Below are positions 34,675 through 44,124 of a DNA stretch of 64,000 nt, piece after piece (the first letter of the stretch is position 1; each line of letters begins with the position of its first letter). The DNA lies in NCBI RefSeq assembly GCF_018555685.1, contig NZ_JAFLWW010000001.1, positions 496,001 through 560,000 of the forward strand, given 5' to 3'. The DNA comes from Aminobacter anthyllidis. GTDB taxonomy: Bacteria; Pseudomonadota; Alphaproteobacteria; Rhizobiales; Rhizobiaceae. The position numbers and the translations under genes were made by a program. The notes under the pieces were generated by a model. The model was not told the origin of the DNA, searched no databases, and was given only the letters and a program-made list of their open reading frames with translations.

Positions 34675-36651
34675 ATGTCCAACGTGAATCAACCTGTTTC
34701 TCGCCGTTCTTTCCTGGCGGGATCGGCTGCAGCGGGTGCACTTGTAATGCTCCACCCTTTTTCGGCACGTGCGCAGGCCAACCAGGCGCATCTTCGCATC
34801 ATGGAAACCACGGACCTGCACGTCCATGTGTTTCCCTACGACTACTATGCCGACAAGCCGAACGACACGATGGGCGTTGCCCGCACCGCCTCGATCATCG
34901 ACGCCATCCGCACTGAGGCCACCAACTCGATCCTCGTCGACAATGGCGACTTCCTGCAGGGTAACCCGATGGGCGACTACATGGCCTATCAGCGCGGCAT
35001 GAAGGATGGCGACGTCCATCCGATCATCAAGGCGATGAACACACTGGGCTATGATTGCTCGACGCTGGGCAACCACGAATTCAACTACGGCCTCGACTAC
35101 ATGTTCAAGGTTCTGGCCGGCGCGAACTTCCCCGTTGTCTGCTCCAACCTGACCAAAGGCGAACTGGCTGCCGACGCAACCAAGGACGAGCTGTTCCTCA
35201 AGCCCTATGTGATCCTCGACAGGAAGGTGAAGGATGGTTCGGGTGCCGAGCATCCGATCCGTATCGGTCTGATCGGCTTCGTGCCACCCCAGGTGATGAC
35301 TTGGGATTCGCGCCACCTGCACGGCAAGGCCATGACCCGCGACATCGTCAAGGCAGCCCAGGCCTGGGTGCCCGAGATCCGCGAGCAGGGCGCCGACATC
35401 GTCATTGCACTCTCGCATTCCGGCATGGGCACGCCGCAGGCTGCGGAAAACCTCGAAAACGCCTCCATCCTGCTTGCCGGTGTCGAGGGCATCGATGCGA
35501 TCGTCACCGGCCACAGCCATCTCGACTTCCCCGGGCCGAAGTTCGACAAGGTCGAGGGTCTCGACAACGCCAAGGGCACGATCAACGGCAAGCCGGGCGT
35601 GATGGGCGGCTTCTGGGGCTCGCATCTCGGCCTGATCGACCTGCTGCTCGAGCGCGACGGCAAGACTTGGAAAGTGGTCAGTTCGACCAGCGAGGCGCGG
35701 CCTATCTCTAAGCGCGTCGACAAGAAGGTGGTGCCGACTGTGGAGAGCAAGGCGGCGGTCGAGGCTGCGGCCAAGGAAGAGCACGAAGCGACGCTCGCTT
35801 ATGTGCGCACGCCCGTCGGCAAGACTTCGGCACCACTCTACTCCTACTTCGCGCTCGTCGCCGACGATCCCTCGGTCCAGATCGTGAGCCAGGCGCAGAT
35901 CTGGTACATCAAGGACATGCTCAAGGACACCGAGCACAAGGACCTGCCGGTGCTATCGGCCGCGGCACCCTTCAAGTCGGGCGGCCGCGGCGGGCCGGAC
36001 TATTACACCGACGTTCCGGCCGGCGCCGTCGCGATCAAGAACGTCGCCGACCTCTACCTCTACCCCAATACGGTGCAGGCGGTGGCGGTGACCGGCGCCC
36101 AGGTCAAGGAATGGCTCGAGATGTCCGCCGGCATCTTCAACAAGGTGGAGCCCGGCAAGGCAGACCAGGTGCTGATCAATCCCGATTTTCCCTCCTACAA
36201 TTTCGACGTCATCGACGGCGTGACCTACAAGATCGACCTGGCGCAGCCGCCGAAATATGATCCCAAGGGGGCAGTACTGGACGCTGCTTCAAACCGCATC
36301 GTCGATCTGATGTTTGAGGGCAAGCCGATTGATCTGGCAGCGAAATTCGTTGTTGCGTCGAACAACTACCGCGCCGGCGGCGGTGGCAATTTCCCCGAAA
36401 TCAATGCGTCGAAGCTGGTCTTCGAAGCCCCTGACACCAACCGCGACGTGATCGTGCGCTACATCGTCGACCAGGGTACGATCAACCCGTCGGCCGACTC
36501 CAACTGGTCGTTCGCTCCGGTCGCGGGCGCTTCGGTGATCTTCGAAACCGGCCCCAAGGCCAAGGACCACATCGCAGAGGTCAAGGCGGTCAAGATCGAG
36601 CCGGCGGGCGATGGCGCGGAAGGTTTCGCCAAGTACCGCATCACGCTTTGA
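34675..36651 (+). CDS. cpdB: 2',3'-cyclic-nucleotide 2'-phosphodiesterase/3'-nucleotidase
   Basis: Periplasmic bifunctional enzyme of 658 aa. A Tat signal (SRRSFLAGSAAAGALVM, about 9-25) replaces the Sec signal of E. coli CpdB. The metallophosphatase domain has ETTDLHVHVFPYDYY, DNGDFLQGNPMGDY, STLGNHEFNYGLDY, and GHSHLDFPG metal-binding motifs. The C-terminal 5'-nucleotidase domain (about 350-600) carries FKSGGRGGPDYYT and the FVVASNNYRAGGGGNFPE substrate-ring motif. ATG 34675 is eight bases after CTGGAG; ATG 34669 is too close. It scavenges phosphate and nucleosides from extracellular nucleotides. Confidence 0.95.
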   Translation: MSNVNQPVSRRSFLAGSAAAGALVMLHPFSARAQANQAHLRIMETTDLHVHVFPYDYYADKPNDTMGVARTASIIDAIRTEATNSILVDNGDFLQGNPMGDYMAYQRGMKDGDVHPIIKAMNTLGYDCSTLGNHEFNYGLDYMFKVLAGANFPVVCSNLTKGELAADATKDELFLKPYVILDRKVKDGSGAEHPIRIGLIGFVPPQVMTWDSRHLHGKAMTRDIVKAAQAWVPEIREQGADIVIALSHSGMGTPQAAENLENASILLAGVEGIDAIVTGHSHLDFPGPKFDKVEGLDNAKGTINGKPGVMGGFWGSHLGLIDLLLERDGKTWKVVSSTSEARPISKRVDKKVVPTVESKAAVEAAAKEEHEATLAYVRTPVGKTSAPLYSYFALVADDPSVQIVSQAQIWYIKDMLKDTEHKDLPVLSAAAPFKSGGRGGPDYYTDVPAGAVAIKNVADLYLYPNTVQAVAVTGAQVKEWLEMSAGIFNKVEPGKADQVLINPDFPSYNFDVIDGVTYKIDLAQPPKYDPKGAVLDAASNRIVDLMFEGKPIDLAAKFVVASNNYRAGGGGNFPEINASKLVFEAPDTNRDVIVRYIVDQGTINPSADSNWSFAPVAGASVIFETGPKAKDHIAEVKAVKIEPAGDGAEGFAKYRITL

Positions 36652-36668
36652 GATTTAGAAGATCAGGG

Positions 36669-36702
36669 GGGCGGCTGGAGAGACCCGGCCGCCCTTTCGT
36701 TC
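36669..36702 (+). terminator. Intrinsic terminator of cpdB
   Basis: GGGCGGC / GCCGCCC 7-bp stem with a 12-base loop, followed by TTTCGTT, 17 bp after the stop. Confidence 0.75.
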
Positions 36703-36715
36703 GCGCAAGGGCTGG

Positions 36716-37696
36716 TCAGTTGGCCCGGCGTTGGATGGCCGGCATGACCAGGTCGAGCGCGTCGGTGGAAATGCCGCCGGAATAGCCAGCGGGCAGTGTT
36801 TCGATCATGGCTGGATCATCGATGCCGTCGGAAAAACCGCCGCCGTGATAGGGCCCGAACAGGTAGACATTGGTGCCGGCATTTTCCATGCGGTCAAGGA
36901 AACGGTTCGGCCAACCCCATAGCCAGGGGGCAATGTTGATTGGAATGCCGAGTGTCGTGCCCCTGCAGTCCTCCGGCACATAGCCGCTCCAGCCGAGCCC
37001 TGCGTAGCGCAACAGGCAGCGGGTCAGCGATTTCTTGCCGAGGGTCCGCATGCCGGGCAGGGCGGCCTTGACCGCTTGCAGCGGCTTGTCGCCGCCAACG
37101 ACAGTGAGGGCAGCGCGGCGCTCCGCGGGCAGGGGCGAAAGGAAGGCCGCCAGTGCTTCGCCCTCCCTGGCGTCGTTGCTTTTGACATTGATGTGGAAGC
37201 GCCGATCGGGGAACCGCGCCATCACCTCGTCGAGCGACGGCATCAGTCCGACGCCCTGGCCGCGAAAGGGATAAGTCTTGCCGCCATCGGCGGTATAGCC
37301 GTAGCCGACATCCAGATTCTTGAGATCCGCCATCGAATGGCTGCGCGTCTCGCCGCTGCCCTCGGTGCGGCAATCCACCGTCCAGTCGTGGAAGACCGCG
37401 AACTTGCCGTCGGTGGTTGGATGCACATCGAGTTCCAGCACGTCTGCACCGCGTGCGAAGGCGGCGTCCATCGAGCGGATGGTGTTTTCGAGGTAGTCGT
37501 GCCGCGGCGGGAGCATGCGCTCGGCGGTGCAGGTGTCGCCGGTCAGTCCGGTGCGGTCATATTCCTGCGCCAGTCCGCGATGGGCAAGGACGACCGGCTT
37601 GCCGTCAGGACGGTTGGAAAGCAGCGACGTGTTGTTGAGATAGATCGCCCCGGCCGACGCCAGAGCAACGAGAAGGAAGATGTTTCGCTTGCGCAT
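36716..37696 (-). CDS. Glycerophosphodiester phosphodiesterase family protein, membrane-anchored or exported
   Basis: Protein of 326 aa with an N-terminal hydrophobic anchor or signal (RKRNIFLLVALASAGAIYLN). The GDPD motifs are LAHRGLAQ, ENTIRSMDAAFARGADVLEL, DVHPTTDGKFAVFHDW and HINVK; the catalytic His pair and acidic metal ligands are all present. It should release glycerol-3-phosphate from phospholipid head-group diesters. The start at 37696 is chosen because it gives the anchor. Cys residues (CTAERM, CRTEG, CLLRY) could form disulphides in the periplasm. Confidence 0.9.
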   Translation of the reverse strand: MRKRNIFLLVALASAGAIYLNNTSLLSNRPDGKPVVLAHRGLAQEYDRTGLTGDTCTAERMLPPRHDYLENTIRSMDAAFARGADVLELDVHPTTDGKFAVFHDWTVDCRTEGSGETRSHSMADLKNLDVGYGYTADGGKTYPFRGQGVGLMPSLDEVMARFPDRRFHINVKSNDAREGEALAAFLSPLPAERRAALTVVGGDKPLQAVKAALPGMRTLGKKSLTRCLLRYAGLGWSGYVPEDCRGTTLGIPINIAPWLWGWPNRFLDRMENAGTNVYLFGPYHGGGFSDGIDDPAMIETLPAGYSGGISTDALDLVMPAIQRRAN

Positions 37697-37834
37697 GTCT
37701 TGATTCGCTCCGAGGCCAGCCCGCGAAACGAGACTGGCCAAGGATTCGGCGTTTTGAAGACGAAATGATGACGCAACGGCGCCTTTGCAGGCAACGCATC
37801 AGTTGTTTCGGGCTATGTCGCAGAAACGTGCCCG

Positions 37835-39091
37835 TCAGGCCTTGTAGACCACTTGGCGCACGTCGATGTATTCGGCGCGAAAACCTGCCTCGCAATAGTG
37901 CAGGTAGAACTCCCAGAGCTTCTTGAAGCGATCGTCGAAGCCAAGCGGCACGATACGCTCCCAGGACGACCAGAAGCGGGTGCGCCATTCGGCCAGCGTG
38001 CGGGCATAATCCTGCGGGAAGACACGCTCGCGCAGGTAGTCGAGCCCGTGCTCGGCGCCGAGCGACTTGAGCAAAGTCGGTGTCGGCAGCATGCCGCCTG
38101 GGAATACGTAACGCTGGATGAAGTCGGGCCGCTTGCGGTACAGTGGGTAGGCTGCCTCGTTGATGGTGATGATCTGAAGGCCTGCGGTGCCGCCCGAGGG
38201 CAGGCACTGTTTCATCTTGGCGAAGAACGCCGGCCAGTATTTTTCGCCGACAGCCTCGAACATCTCGATCGAGGCGATGCGGTCGTAGCGGCCGGTCTCG
38301 TCGCGATAATCCTGCAGCTTGAGCTCGACCTTGTCGGAAAGCCCGGCATTGTGAATGCGCTTCTGGGCAAAATCGAACTGTTCGCGGCTGATCGTCAGCC
38401 CCGTCACCTTGCAGCCGATCTCGCGCGCAGCAAACTCGGCGAAGCCGCCCCAGCCGCACCCGATCTCCAGCACATGGTCATTGGGGCCGATGCCGGTGTC
38501 ACGGGCCAGCGCCCGATATTTTTCGGTCTGCGCGCCTGCTAGGTCATTGGCGCCAGTGGCATAGAGACCCGATGAATAGGTCATGCTCGGGTCGAGCCAC
38601 TGGCTATAAAAGGCGTTGCCTAGATCGTAATGGGCGGAAATGTTCCTCTTCGAGCCGGTGCGTGTGTTGTCGTTGAGCCAGTGGCGAATGCGCTGGATGG
38701 TGGAGAGCAGCCAGTTGGCGCCGCCGGCGACACCTTCTCCCGCCTCGCTGTTGACCACGAACAGCTCGAGGAAGCTGGTGACGTCAGGACTGTCCCAATC
38801 GCCGTCGATGTAGGATTCAGCAACCCCGATGGTACCGCCACTAAAGGCGCGCGAGGGCAGCTTCCAATTATGCAGCACGATCTCGGCTTCAGGTCCCGGC
38901 GCCTTGCCGCCGACCAGGATGCTGCGTCCGTCCGGCATCTTCACCTTGAGCGAACCGCGCGGCAGGTGAAGTGCTGCCGACAGTGCCATGCGCACACGCG
39001 CCGGCAAGCCCCTGGCAATGTCCGCGACGTTGCCCTCGTGAAGCCTCGTCACGCCATGATTCGTAAAACCGTCCGAATTCCGCTGGGCCAT
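37835..39091 (-). CDS. cfa: Cyclopropane-fatty-acyl-phospholipid synthase
   Basis: SAM-dependent enzyme of 418 aa that adds a methylene bridge across cis double bonds of membrane phospholipids. An N-terminal accessory domain (about 20-140, VGGKAPGPEAEIVLHNWKLP) precedes the catalytic domain, which has NISAHYDLGNAFYSQWLDPS, SAM motif VLEIGCGWGGFAEFAA and the QYQVDY-like downstream region EMFEAVGEKYWPAFF, FPGGMLPTP. E. coli Cfa is 382 aa. The start at ATG 39091 is favoured; upstream in-frame codons give low-quality sequence. Function in acid and membrane stress is expected. Confidence 0.93.
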   Translation of the reverse strand: MAQRNSDGFTNHGVTRLHEGNVADIARGLPARVRMALSAALHLPRGSLKVKMPDGRSILVGGKAPGPEAEIVLHNWKLPSRAFSGGTIGVAESYIDGDWDSPDVTSFLELFVVNSEAGEGVAGGANWLLSTIQRIRHWLNDNTRTGSKRNISAHYDLGNAFYSQWLDPSMTYSSGLYATGANDLAGAQTEKYRALARDTGIGPNDHVLEIGCGWGGFAEFAAREIGCKVTGLTISREQFDFAQKRIHNAGLSDKVELKLQDYRDETGRYDRIASIEMFEAVGEKYWPAFFAKMKQCLPSGGTAGLQIITINEAAYPLYRKRPDFIQRYVFPGGMLPTPTLLKSLGAEHGLDYLRERVFPQDYARTLAEWRTRFWSSWERIVPLGFDDRFKKLWEFYLHYCEAGFRAEYIDVRQVVYKA

Positions 39092-39382
39092 CTCGACGTC
39101 CCAATATTGCAGCCCGGTACGGCGTGTCGGGCCCGTTGCTCCAAATCTTGTGCACCGCTGTCGCCGTTCCCGAAACGCGCCGCCGAACGCATCTCCTGCC
39201 AGCTCGCGAAGGACTTGGCTTTGGGCCGCCAAGACTTCCGCGTGCAGCGGTGAATCTGTCGTGATCTTCACCGCCAAAACCTCGAACTTCAAGTGACATC
39301 TGGCAAGCGCTGATATGCCAGACGCGGCCCCAGAGCCGGATCGAATGCGATCCGGCATCAGAGCGAATTTCTTTGTTATTAG

Positions 39383-39589
39383 ATGTCGCTAATGCTTAAG
39401 GTGGGCCTATGGCGCAGGCCGTTTCTCGGGCTTCCGGCGCAACCGTGGGGAGGGCATCAAATTCGCTATGTCATCGCGATAATGTGCGTCGCCTTGTTCC
39501 TCATCTGGGACATTTTGTACAACCAGGGCGATGCGACCGCCAAAGCCGTGCGGGAGGTACATCGCATCGTGCGGATGGTCACGGACTGA
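39383..39589 (+). CDS. Small single-pass membrane protein (68 aa)
   Basis: Short reading frame with one membrane helix (HQIRYVIAIMCVALFLIWDI, about 25-44) followed by an amphipathic tail (AKAVREVHRIVRMVTD). Either Met1 (39383) or Met4 (39392) could start it; no strong ribosome-binding site is visible, so the start is uncertain. Its composition and positive-inside charge pattern support a real protein. Family not recognised. Confidence 0.5.
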   Translation: MSLMLKVGLWRRPFLGLPAQPWGGHQIRYVIAIMCVALFLIWDILYNQGDATAKAVREVHRIVRMVTD

Positions 39590-39690
39590 TGGATCTGCTG
39601 CCCGATCCGTGCTGCTGCCTTTTGCCCGATTGACGCGAGCCGAAAGCCGACCCAAAAGGCGCCAGCAAGAGCAGCAGAAGGAATCGCGGC

Positions 39691-39981
39691 TTGATCCGGC
39701 ACATCGTGTTCTTCAGTGCGCGGCAGAAACAGGACGTCGAGATGATCCGCGAGGAATTGTCGGCGCTTGGCAATATTCCGCATTCCACGGTCTTCGAAGT
39801 GACTGTTAACACCAAGGTCGACCCGTATTCGGATGAGATCGACATCGTCGTCTACGCCGAGTTTGCCGACCAGGCGGCACTTGCCGCCTACAAGGCCCAT
39901 CCGCTCTATGACCGGACGACCCAGCGTGTGCGTCCGATGCGTGAACTGCGCTATTCGGCGGATGTAGTCGCCGCGCAATAA
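39691..39981 (+). CDS. Dabb-domain (stress-responsive alpha/beta barrel) protein
   Basis: Protein of 96 aa starting with MIRHIVFFSARQKQDVEMIR and containing YAEFADQAALAAYKAHPLYD, typical of dimeric Dabb ferredoxin-like barrels. The start is a TTG eight bases after AGAAGGA. Such proteins are cytosolic, often stress-linked or associated with polyketide chemistry; no specific substrate is implied here. Confidence 0.87.
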   Translation: MIRHIVFFSARQKQDVEMIREELSALGNIPHSTVFEVTVNTKVDPYSDEIDIVVYAEFADQAALAAYKAHPLYDRTTQRVRPMRELRYSADVVAAQ

Positions 39982-40012
39982 AAAACGCGCTCCGGCAAGG
40001 CCGCAGCGCGTT
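39980..40012 (-). terminator. Intrinsic terminator of mucR
   Basis: AACGCGCT / AGCGCGTT, 8-bp stem with an inner GCGG/CCGG-type pairing, followed on the minus strand by TTTTTTAT. It begins directly after the convergent Dabb gene stop. Confidence 0.85.
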
Positions 40013-40033
40013 CCGTTGAAATTCCAGATTAAT

Positions 40034-40495
40034 TTATGCCTTCTTGGCGCGACCGCGTGTCTTGGCGGGCGTGGCGGCCACCTTGGACGACACTGCCGCT
40101 GCCTTGCGGCCGAGACCAAGCGACTTGGCCAGTTGCGAGCGTGCGGCGGCGTAGTTCGGCGCGACCATCGGATAGTCGGCCGGCAGGCCCCATTTGGCGC
40201 GGTATTCCTCTGGCGTCAGTCCGAAATGCACCGAGAGGTGGCGCTTCAGCGACTTGAACTTTTTCCCGTCTTCCAGGCAGATGATGTAGTCGGGGTGAAC
40301 CGAGCGCTTCGGATTCACCGCCGGCGGCTGGGCTTCGGCGGGCTCTTCGGCGGGCTGGTCTAGCGACAGGATCGATGCGTTGATGCTGGCGATCAACTCT
40401 GGCAGGCCAGTTGCAGGAACCTTGTTGTTCTCTACATACGCGCTGACGATATGGGCAGTCAGTCCTAGGATGTCGATCTTGCTATCACTCGTCAT
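40034..40495 (-). CDS. mucR: MucR/Ros-family transcriptional regulator
   Basis: Global regulator of 153 aa. The single Ros-type zinc-finger region is DYIICLEDGKKFKSLKRHLS with Cys73, His86 and His90; the second finger position is Asp76 instead of Cys (CxxD), as in other MucR/Ml-type proteins, where Asp can ligate zinc or zinc is lost. The conserved family segment FGLTPEEYRAKWGLPADYPM follows. The tail is Lys/Ala-rich (RKAAAVSSKVAATPAKTRGR). MucR controls exopolysaccharide, motility and cell cycle genes in rhizobia and Brucella. Confidence 0.95.
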   Translation of the reverse strand: MTSDSKIDILGLTAHIVSAYVENNKVPATGLPELIASINASILSLDQPAEEPAEAQPPAVNPKRSVHPDYIICLEDGKKFKSLKRHLSVHFGLTPEEYRAKWGLPADYPMVAPNYAAARSQLAKSLGLGRKAAAVSSKVAATPAKTRGRAKKA

Positions 40496-40596
40496 CGGCC
40501 GTCTCTCCGGGCAGTATTAAAGCAAATTATGAGTCTAATCATTTGCTGCGCCGTATATCGGTGCAAATGGTGTCGGACGGCAAGCAAAATAATCTC

Positions 40597-40638
40597 AAAA
40601 AAAGAAGACCCCGGCCAGCAGATGCTGGCCGGGGTCTT
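40597..40638 (-). terminator. Very strong intrinsic terminator of rne
   Basis: AAGACCCCGGCCAGCA / TGCTGGCCGGGGTCTT, about 14-16 bp of perfect stem with a minimal loop, followed on the minus strand by CTTCTTTTTTT. 22 bp after the rne stop. Confidence 0.93.
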
Positions 40639-40659
40639 ACATATTAGGTGGATTGAAGA

Positions 40660-43473
40660 TTAAAAGAAGCCCTTGCGCTGCCACCAGCCGCCTTTTTTCG
40701 GCTTAGCTTCGTTGGAGGCCGCTGCCTCGGCCTCGACCACCGAAGTGACCACCGGTGTCGCAGGCGCGACGGGTGCTGAGGGGGCCTCGGAGACGACGTC
40801 GTCTTCGGCCGGAGCGGCGGCAGCCTTGCGGCGTGGCGCACGCGGCTTTGCCGCCTTCTTCTCGGGCTTGGCTTCGGCTTCGGGCGCGGCAACTTCGGCA
40901 ACGGCCTCGGCGGCGGGAGCCTCGACAGCTTCGGCTTCCGCCTTCTTGGACTTGGCCGAGCGGCGCGGCGCCTTTTTCGGCTTGGCTTCGACGACAGCCT
41001 CCGGCTCGTCCACGGCAGCTTCGACCACCACCGCTTCGGCGACGGGTGCGTCATCGGATGCGACCTGTTCGCCACCTTCCGCCGACTGCTCTTCGTCTTC
41101 CTTGCGGTTGCGCTTGCCACCACGCTTGCCGCGACGCCGCTTCTTGGCCGCAGCATCTTCGGCCGCAGTCGCGTCCACGGTCGCGATTTCACTCGCGTCT
41201 TCGGAAGCGACGGCTTCGGCGGCTACGTCCTCGTCTCCATCTTCGGACTCATTGGCCTCGCCAGCAACGACGGCGCCATCCTGCGGAGCGCCATGCTCGC
41301 GGTCGCGATCGCGGCCGCCACGGCGCCGCCGGCGCTTGCGCCGCTTGCGGTCGTGCTGCTCGCCTTCGGCGGAAGCAGGCTGCGGCGCGCGGGCAGGCTG
41401 TGCCTCGACCACGACGGTCTCTTCTTCTTCCTCTTCGACGATCTCGTCTTCGATTTCCTCGGGCTCTTCATAGGCCGGGGCCGCGACGGGCAGGGCGAAG
41501 TTCGCCGGCTTCTCGGCAATGGCGCCGCGGAAGATGGCGTGGTTTTGCGATCCGACGCTGTCATCTGCCTCAAGCGTGATCGTCACACCGAAGCGGGCTT
41601 CGAGATCGACCAGCGTCGAGCGCTTGTGGTTGAGCACGTAGAGCGCGGTCGCCATCGGCGTCTTGACCGTGATGTGGCTGCGCGAGTCCTTGAGCAGGAA
41701 CTCTTCGATGGCGCGAACGACCTGCAGTCCAACCGAGGAGTCCGAACGCACATGGCCGGTGCCACCGCAATGCGGGCAGGGCTTCATCGTCGATTCGAGC
41801 ACGCTGGCGCGAATGCGCTGGCGCGACATCTCCATCAGGCCGAAATGCGAGATGCGTCCGACCTGGATGCGGGCGCGGTCGTTCTTCAGGCAATCCTTGA
41901 GCTTCTTTTCGACCGCACGATTGTTGCGGTTCTCCTCCATGTCGATGAAGTCGATGACGATCAGGCCGGCGAGGTCGCGCAGCCTGAGCTGGCGAGCGAC
42001 TTCTTCGGCGGCTTCAAGGTTGGTGTGAAGTGCCGTCTCTTCGATCGAGTGCTCCTTGGTGGAGCGGCCGGAGTTGACGTCGATGGCAACCAGCGCTTCG
42101 GTCTGGTTAATGATGATGTAGCCACCCGACTTCAGCGTCACCTGCGGCTGGACCATCCGCTCGAGCTGCGATTCGATGCCGCTGCGCACGAAGATAGGTG
42201 TGATATCGCGGTAAGGCTGGACCACCTTGGCATGGCTGGGCATCAGCATGCGCATGAAGTCCTTGGCCTCGCGGTAGCCGTCTTCGCCGGCAACGAGAAC
42301 CTCGTCGATGTCCTTGTTGTAGAGGTCGCGCACCGATCGCTTGATCAGGCTGCCTTCCTCATAGACCAGTGCGGGTGCCGTCGACTGCAGCGTCAGGCTG
42401 CGGACGTTCTCCCACAGGCGCATCAGATATTCGTAGTCGCGCTTGATCTCGGCCTTGGTGCGGCTCTCACCTGCGGTGCGCAGGATGACGCCCATGCCCT
42501 TCGGCACCTCGAGATCGGCAACGACTTCCTTCAGGCGCTTGCGGTCCTGGGCGTTGGTGATCTTGCGCGAAATGCCGCCGCCTCGCGCCGTATTGGGCAT
42601 CAGCACCGAATAGCGGCCCGCGAGCGACAGATAGGTCGTCAGCGCAGCGCCCTTGTTGCCGCGTTCTTCCTTGACCACCTGGACCAGAAGGATCTGGCGG
42701 CGCTTGATCACTTCCTGGATCTTGTAGTGGCGGCGAACCGGCTTGCGGCGGTTGCGCACCTCTTCGAGCGCATCTTCGGCGCCAACCGACTCGATCTCGT
42801 GATCGTCGTGGTGGACCGAATGCACTTCCTCGATCACGCCACCGTTTTCGTTTTCGGTGACAGTCGGCGCGGGTGCCCGCTCGGACACGACGTCTGCATC
42901 GACCGACGCGGCAATCGAAGTCGGCTCACGCTCGTCGGAGCCGCCATTGTCTTCATCGGCCGATGATTCCGCAGCCGACTCGTCGGCGCCGGCATCGGAG
43001 GCATCGCTGGCGGCAATCGATTCGCCCTCATCCTCGGAGGAGGTGGCGTCATCGTCGCCTGAGCCCTCAGGCTTGTTTTCGTCGTTGCGGCGGTTCTTCC
43101 CGCCGCGGCGACGGCGACGCCCGCGATTGCGATCCTGGCCCTTGCTCTCGTCGCCTTCGTTGTCTTCGTCTTCTTCGTCCTCGGCTTCCTCCGCTTCGGC
43201 GCGCAGCAGCGCCTGCCGATCGGCAACCGGGATCTGGTAGTAGTCGGGATGGATTTCGCTAAAGGCGAGGAAACCGTGACGGTTCCCGCCATACTCGACA
43301 AAGGCAGCCTGAAGAGACGGCTCAACCCGCGTTACGCGGGCGAGGTAGATGTTTCCTTTGAGCTGCTTCTTGTCCTGTGATTCGAAATCGAATTCTTCAA
43401 TACGGTTACCGCGAACTACGACAACCCGTGTTTCCTCCGGGTGGGAGGCGTCTATCAGCATCTTGTTGGGCAT
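40660..43473 (-). CDS. rne: Ribonuclease E
   Basis: Endoribonuclease and degradosome scaffold, 937 aa. The S1 domain begins IYLARVTRVEPSLQAAFVEY and is interrupted at about 91-245 by an acidic then Arg-rich insertion (EEAEDEEDEDNEGDES, RNRGRRRRRGGKN), typical of alphaproteobacterial RNase E. The catalytic core has 5'-sensor and DNase I-like regions, Asp465 (AIDVNSGRSTKE) and Asp508 (VIDFIDMEEN), and the Zn-link CPHCGGTG (Cys566, Cys569). The C-terminal 300 residues are a disordered Glu/Ala/Lys/Arg tail for partner and RNA binding. Ribosome-binding site GGGAGGA. Confidence 0.96.
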   Translation of the reverse strand: MPNKMLIDASHPEETRVVVVRGNRIEEFDFESQDKKQLKGNIYLARVTRVEPSLQAAFVEYGGNRHGFLAFSEIHPDYYQIPVADRQALLRAEAEEAEDEEDEDNEGDESKGQDRNRGRRRRRGGKNRRNDENKPEGSGDDDATSSEDEGESIAASDASDAGADESAAESSADEDNGGSDEREPTSIAASVDADVVSERAPAPTVTENENGGVIEEVHSVHHDDHEIESVGAEDALEEVRNRRKPVRRHYKIQEVIKRRQILLVQVVKEERGNKGAALTTYLSLAGRYSVLMPNTARGGGISRKITNAQDRKRLKEVVADLEVPKGMGVILRTAGESRTKAEIKRDYEYLMRLWENVRSLTLQSTAPALVYEEGSLIKRSVRDLYNKDIDEVLVAGEDGYREAKDFMRMLMPSHAKVVQPYRDITPIFVRSGIESQLERMVQPQVTLKSGGYIIINQTEALVAIDVNSGRSTKEHSIEETALHTNLEAAEEVARQLRLRDLAGLIVIDFIDMEENRNNRAVEKKLKDCLKNDRARIQVGRISHFGLMEMSRQRIRASVLESTMKPCPHCGGTGHVRSDSSVGLQVVRAIEEFLLKDSRSHITVKTPMATALYVLNHKRSTLVDLEARFGVTITLEADDSVGSQNHAIFRGAIAEKPANFALPVAAPAYEEPEEIEDEIVEEEEEETVVVEAQPARAPQPASAEGEQHDRKRRKRRRRRGGRDRDREHGAPQDGAVVAGEANESEDGDEDVAAEAVASEDASEIATVDATAAEDAAAKKRRRGKRGGKRNRKEDEEQSAEGGEQVASDDAPVAEAVVVEAAVDEPEAVVEAKPKKAPRRSAKSKKAEAEAVEAPAAEAVAEVAAPEAEAKPEKKAAKPRAPRRKAAAAPAEDDVVSEAPSAPVAPATPVVTSVVEAEAAASNEAKPKKGGWWQRKGFF

Positions 43474-44124
43474 TATTTGTCCTCCCGGCAGCCGTCAGCT
43501 GCGGCCTGCGGGAACTCGTCCGCCGCCGTGAGTTTGCTGATGAGGGGGTGCCGGATGATTTTGCGTCCGCCGGTCGCAGCCAAAACGCCATGGCGGTACC
43601 GCCCGCTGCCGTGATGGCGCGGTTACCTGCGGACCTGTCCATGATTGCGTCTGTGGCCAATGCGTGACCTTGCGGAACCTTGTTTCAAATCTAAGCCCGG
43701 GAATCCGGACCAGCTACTTTGCTCTTACAGAGCCGGCGCGGAATAGTGTCCGGCCGTTTTTCTCACGCAGTCGCTACCCCGCCACGGGCCGCGCCTGCGA
43801 ATCTCGTCGCGATCACTGAAATCTATCTCTATTGCGAGGCGGGCCATCGCTCGTCGCGTGGTTCCCTAGCGGAAGGCGCTGAGGGCGCGGGCCCTGGATT
43901 GCAGTGATCCAATGTCGCTTTTATGATTTGGCGAGGTTGAGCGCAACCCCGATTTCCGATGCCGGCAAAGGCAGGTGCGGCAACCCTGGGGGGAGCATTC
44001 CGACAAAGACTCGGTTAACCTTCTCTGGTTACCACTCGTTAATCGAAGGGCCCGCGTATTCGGCCCGCGATTGGTAACGGTGTGCAACGATTGCGCGCCT
44101 GCTTTTTGGAGCGGCAAGACTGAG
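43474..44124. other. 651-bp divergent intergenic region, rne / amiC
   Basis: No supportable gene on either strand. It must contain the rne promoter and its leader (rne leaders are often long and autoregulated, though no known leader structure is recognised) and the amiC promoter. A small inverted repeat AGGGC-GCGG-GCCCT lies near 43881. In-frame codons extend upstream of the chosen amiC start to 43975, but give no signal-like sequence. Confidence 0.5.

Noticed and set aside
41293-42966. 557-codon open frame on the plus strand
   Set aside because: Antisense to rne; long because of the GC-rich codon pattern.
40673-43262. Repetitive Ala/Glu/Arg coding in rne considered as a separate repeat or inserted element
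   Set aside because: In frame throughout and typical of disordered RNase E tails and inserts; no element ends or target duplications.
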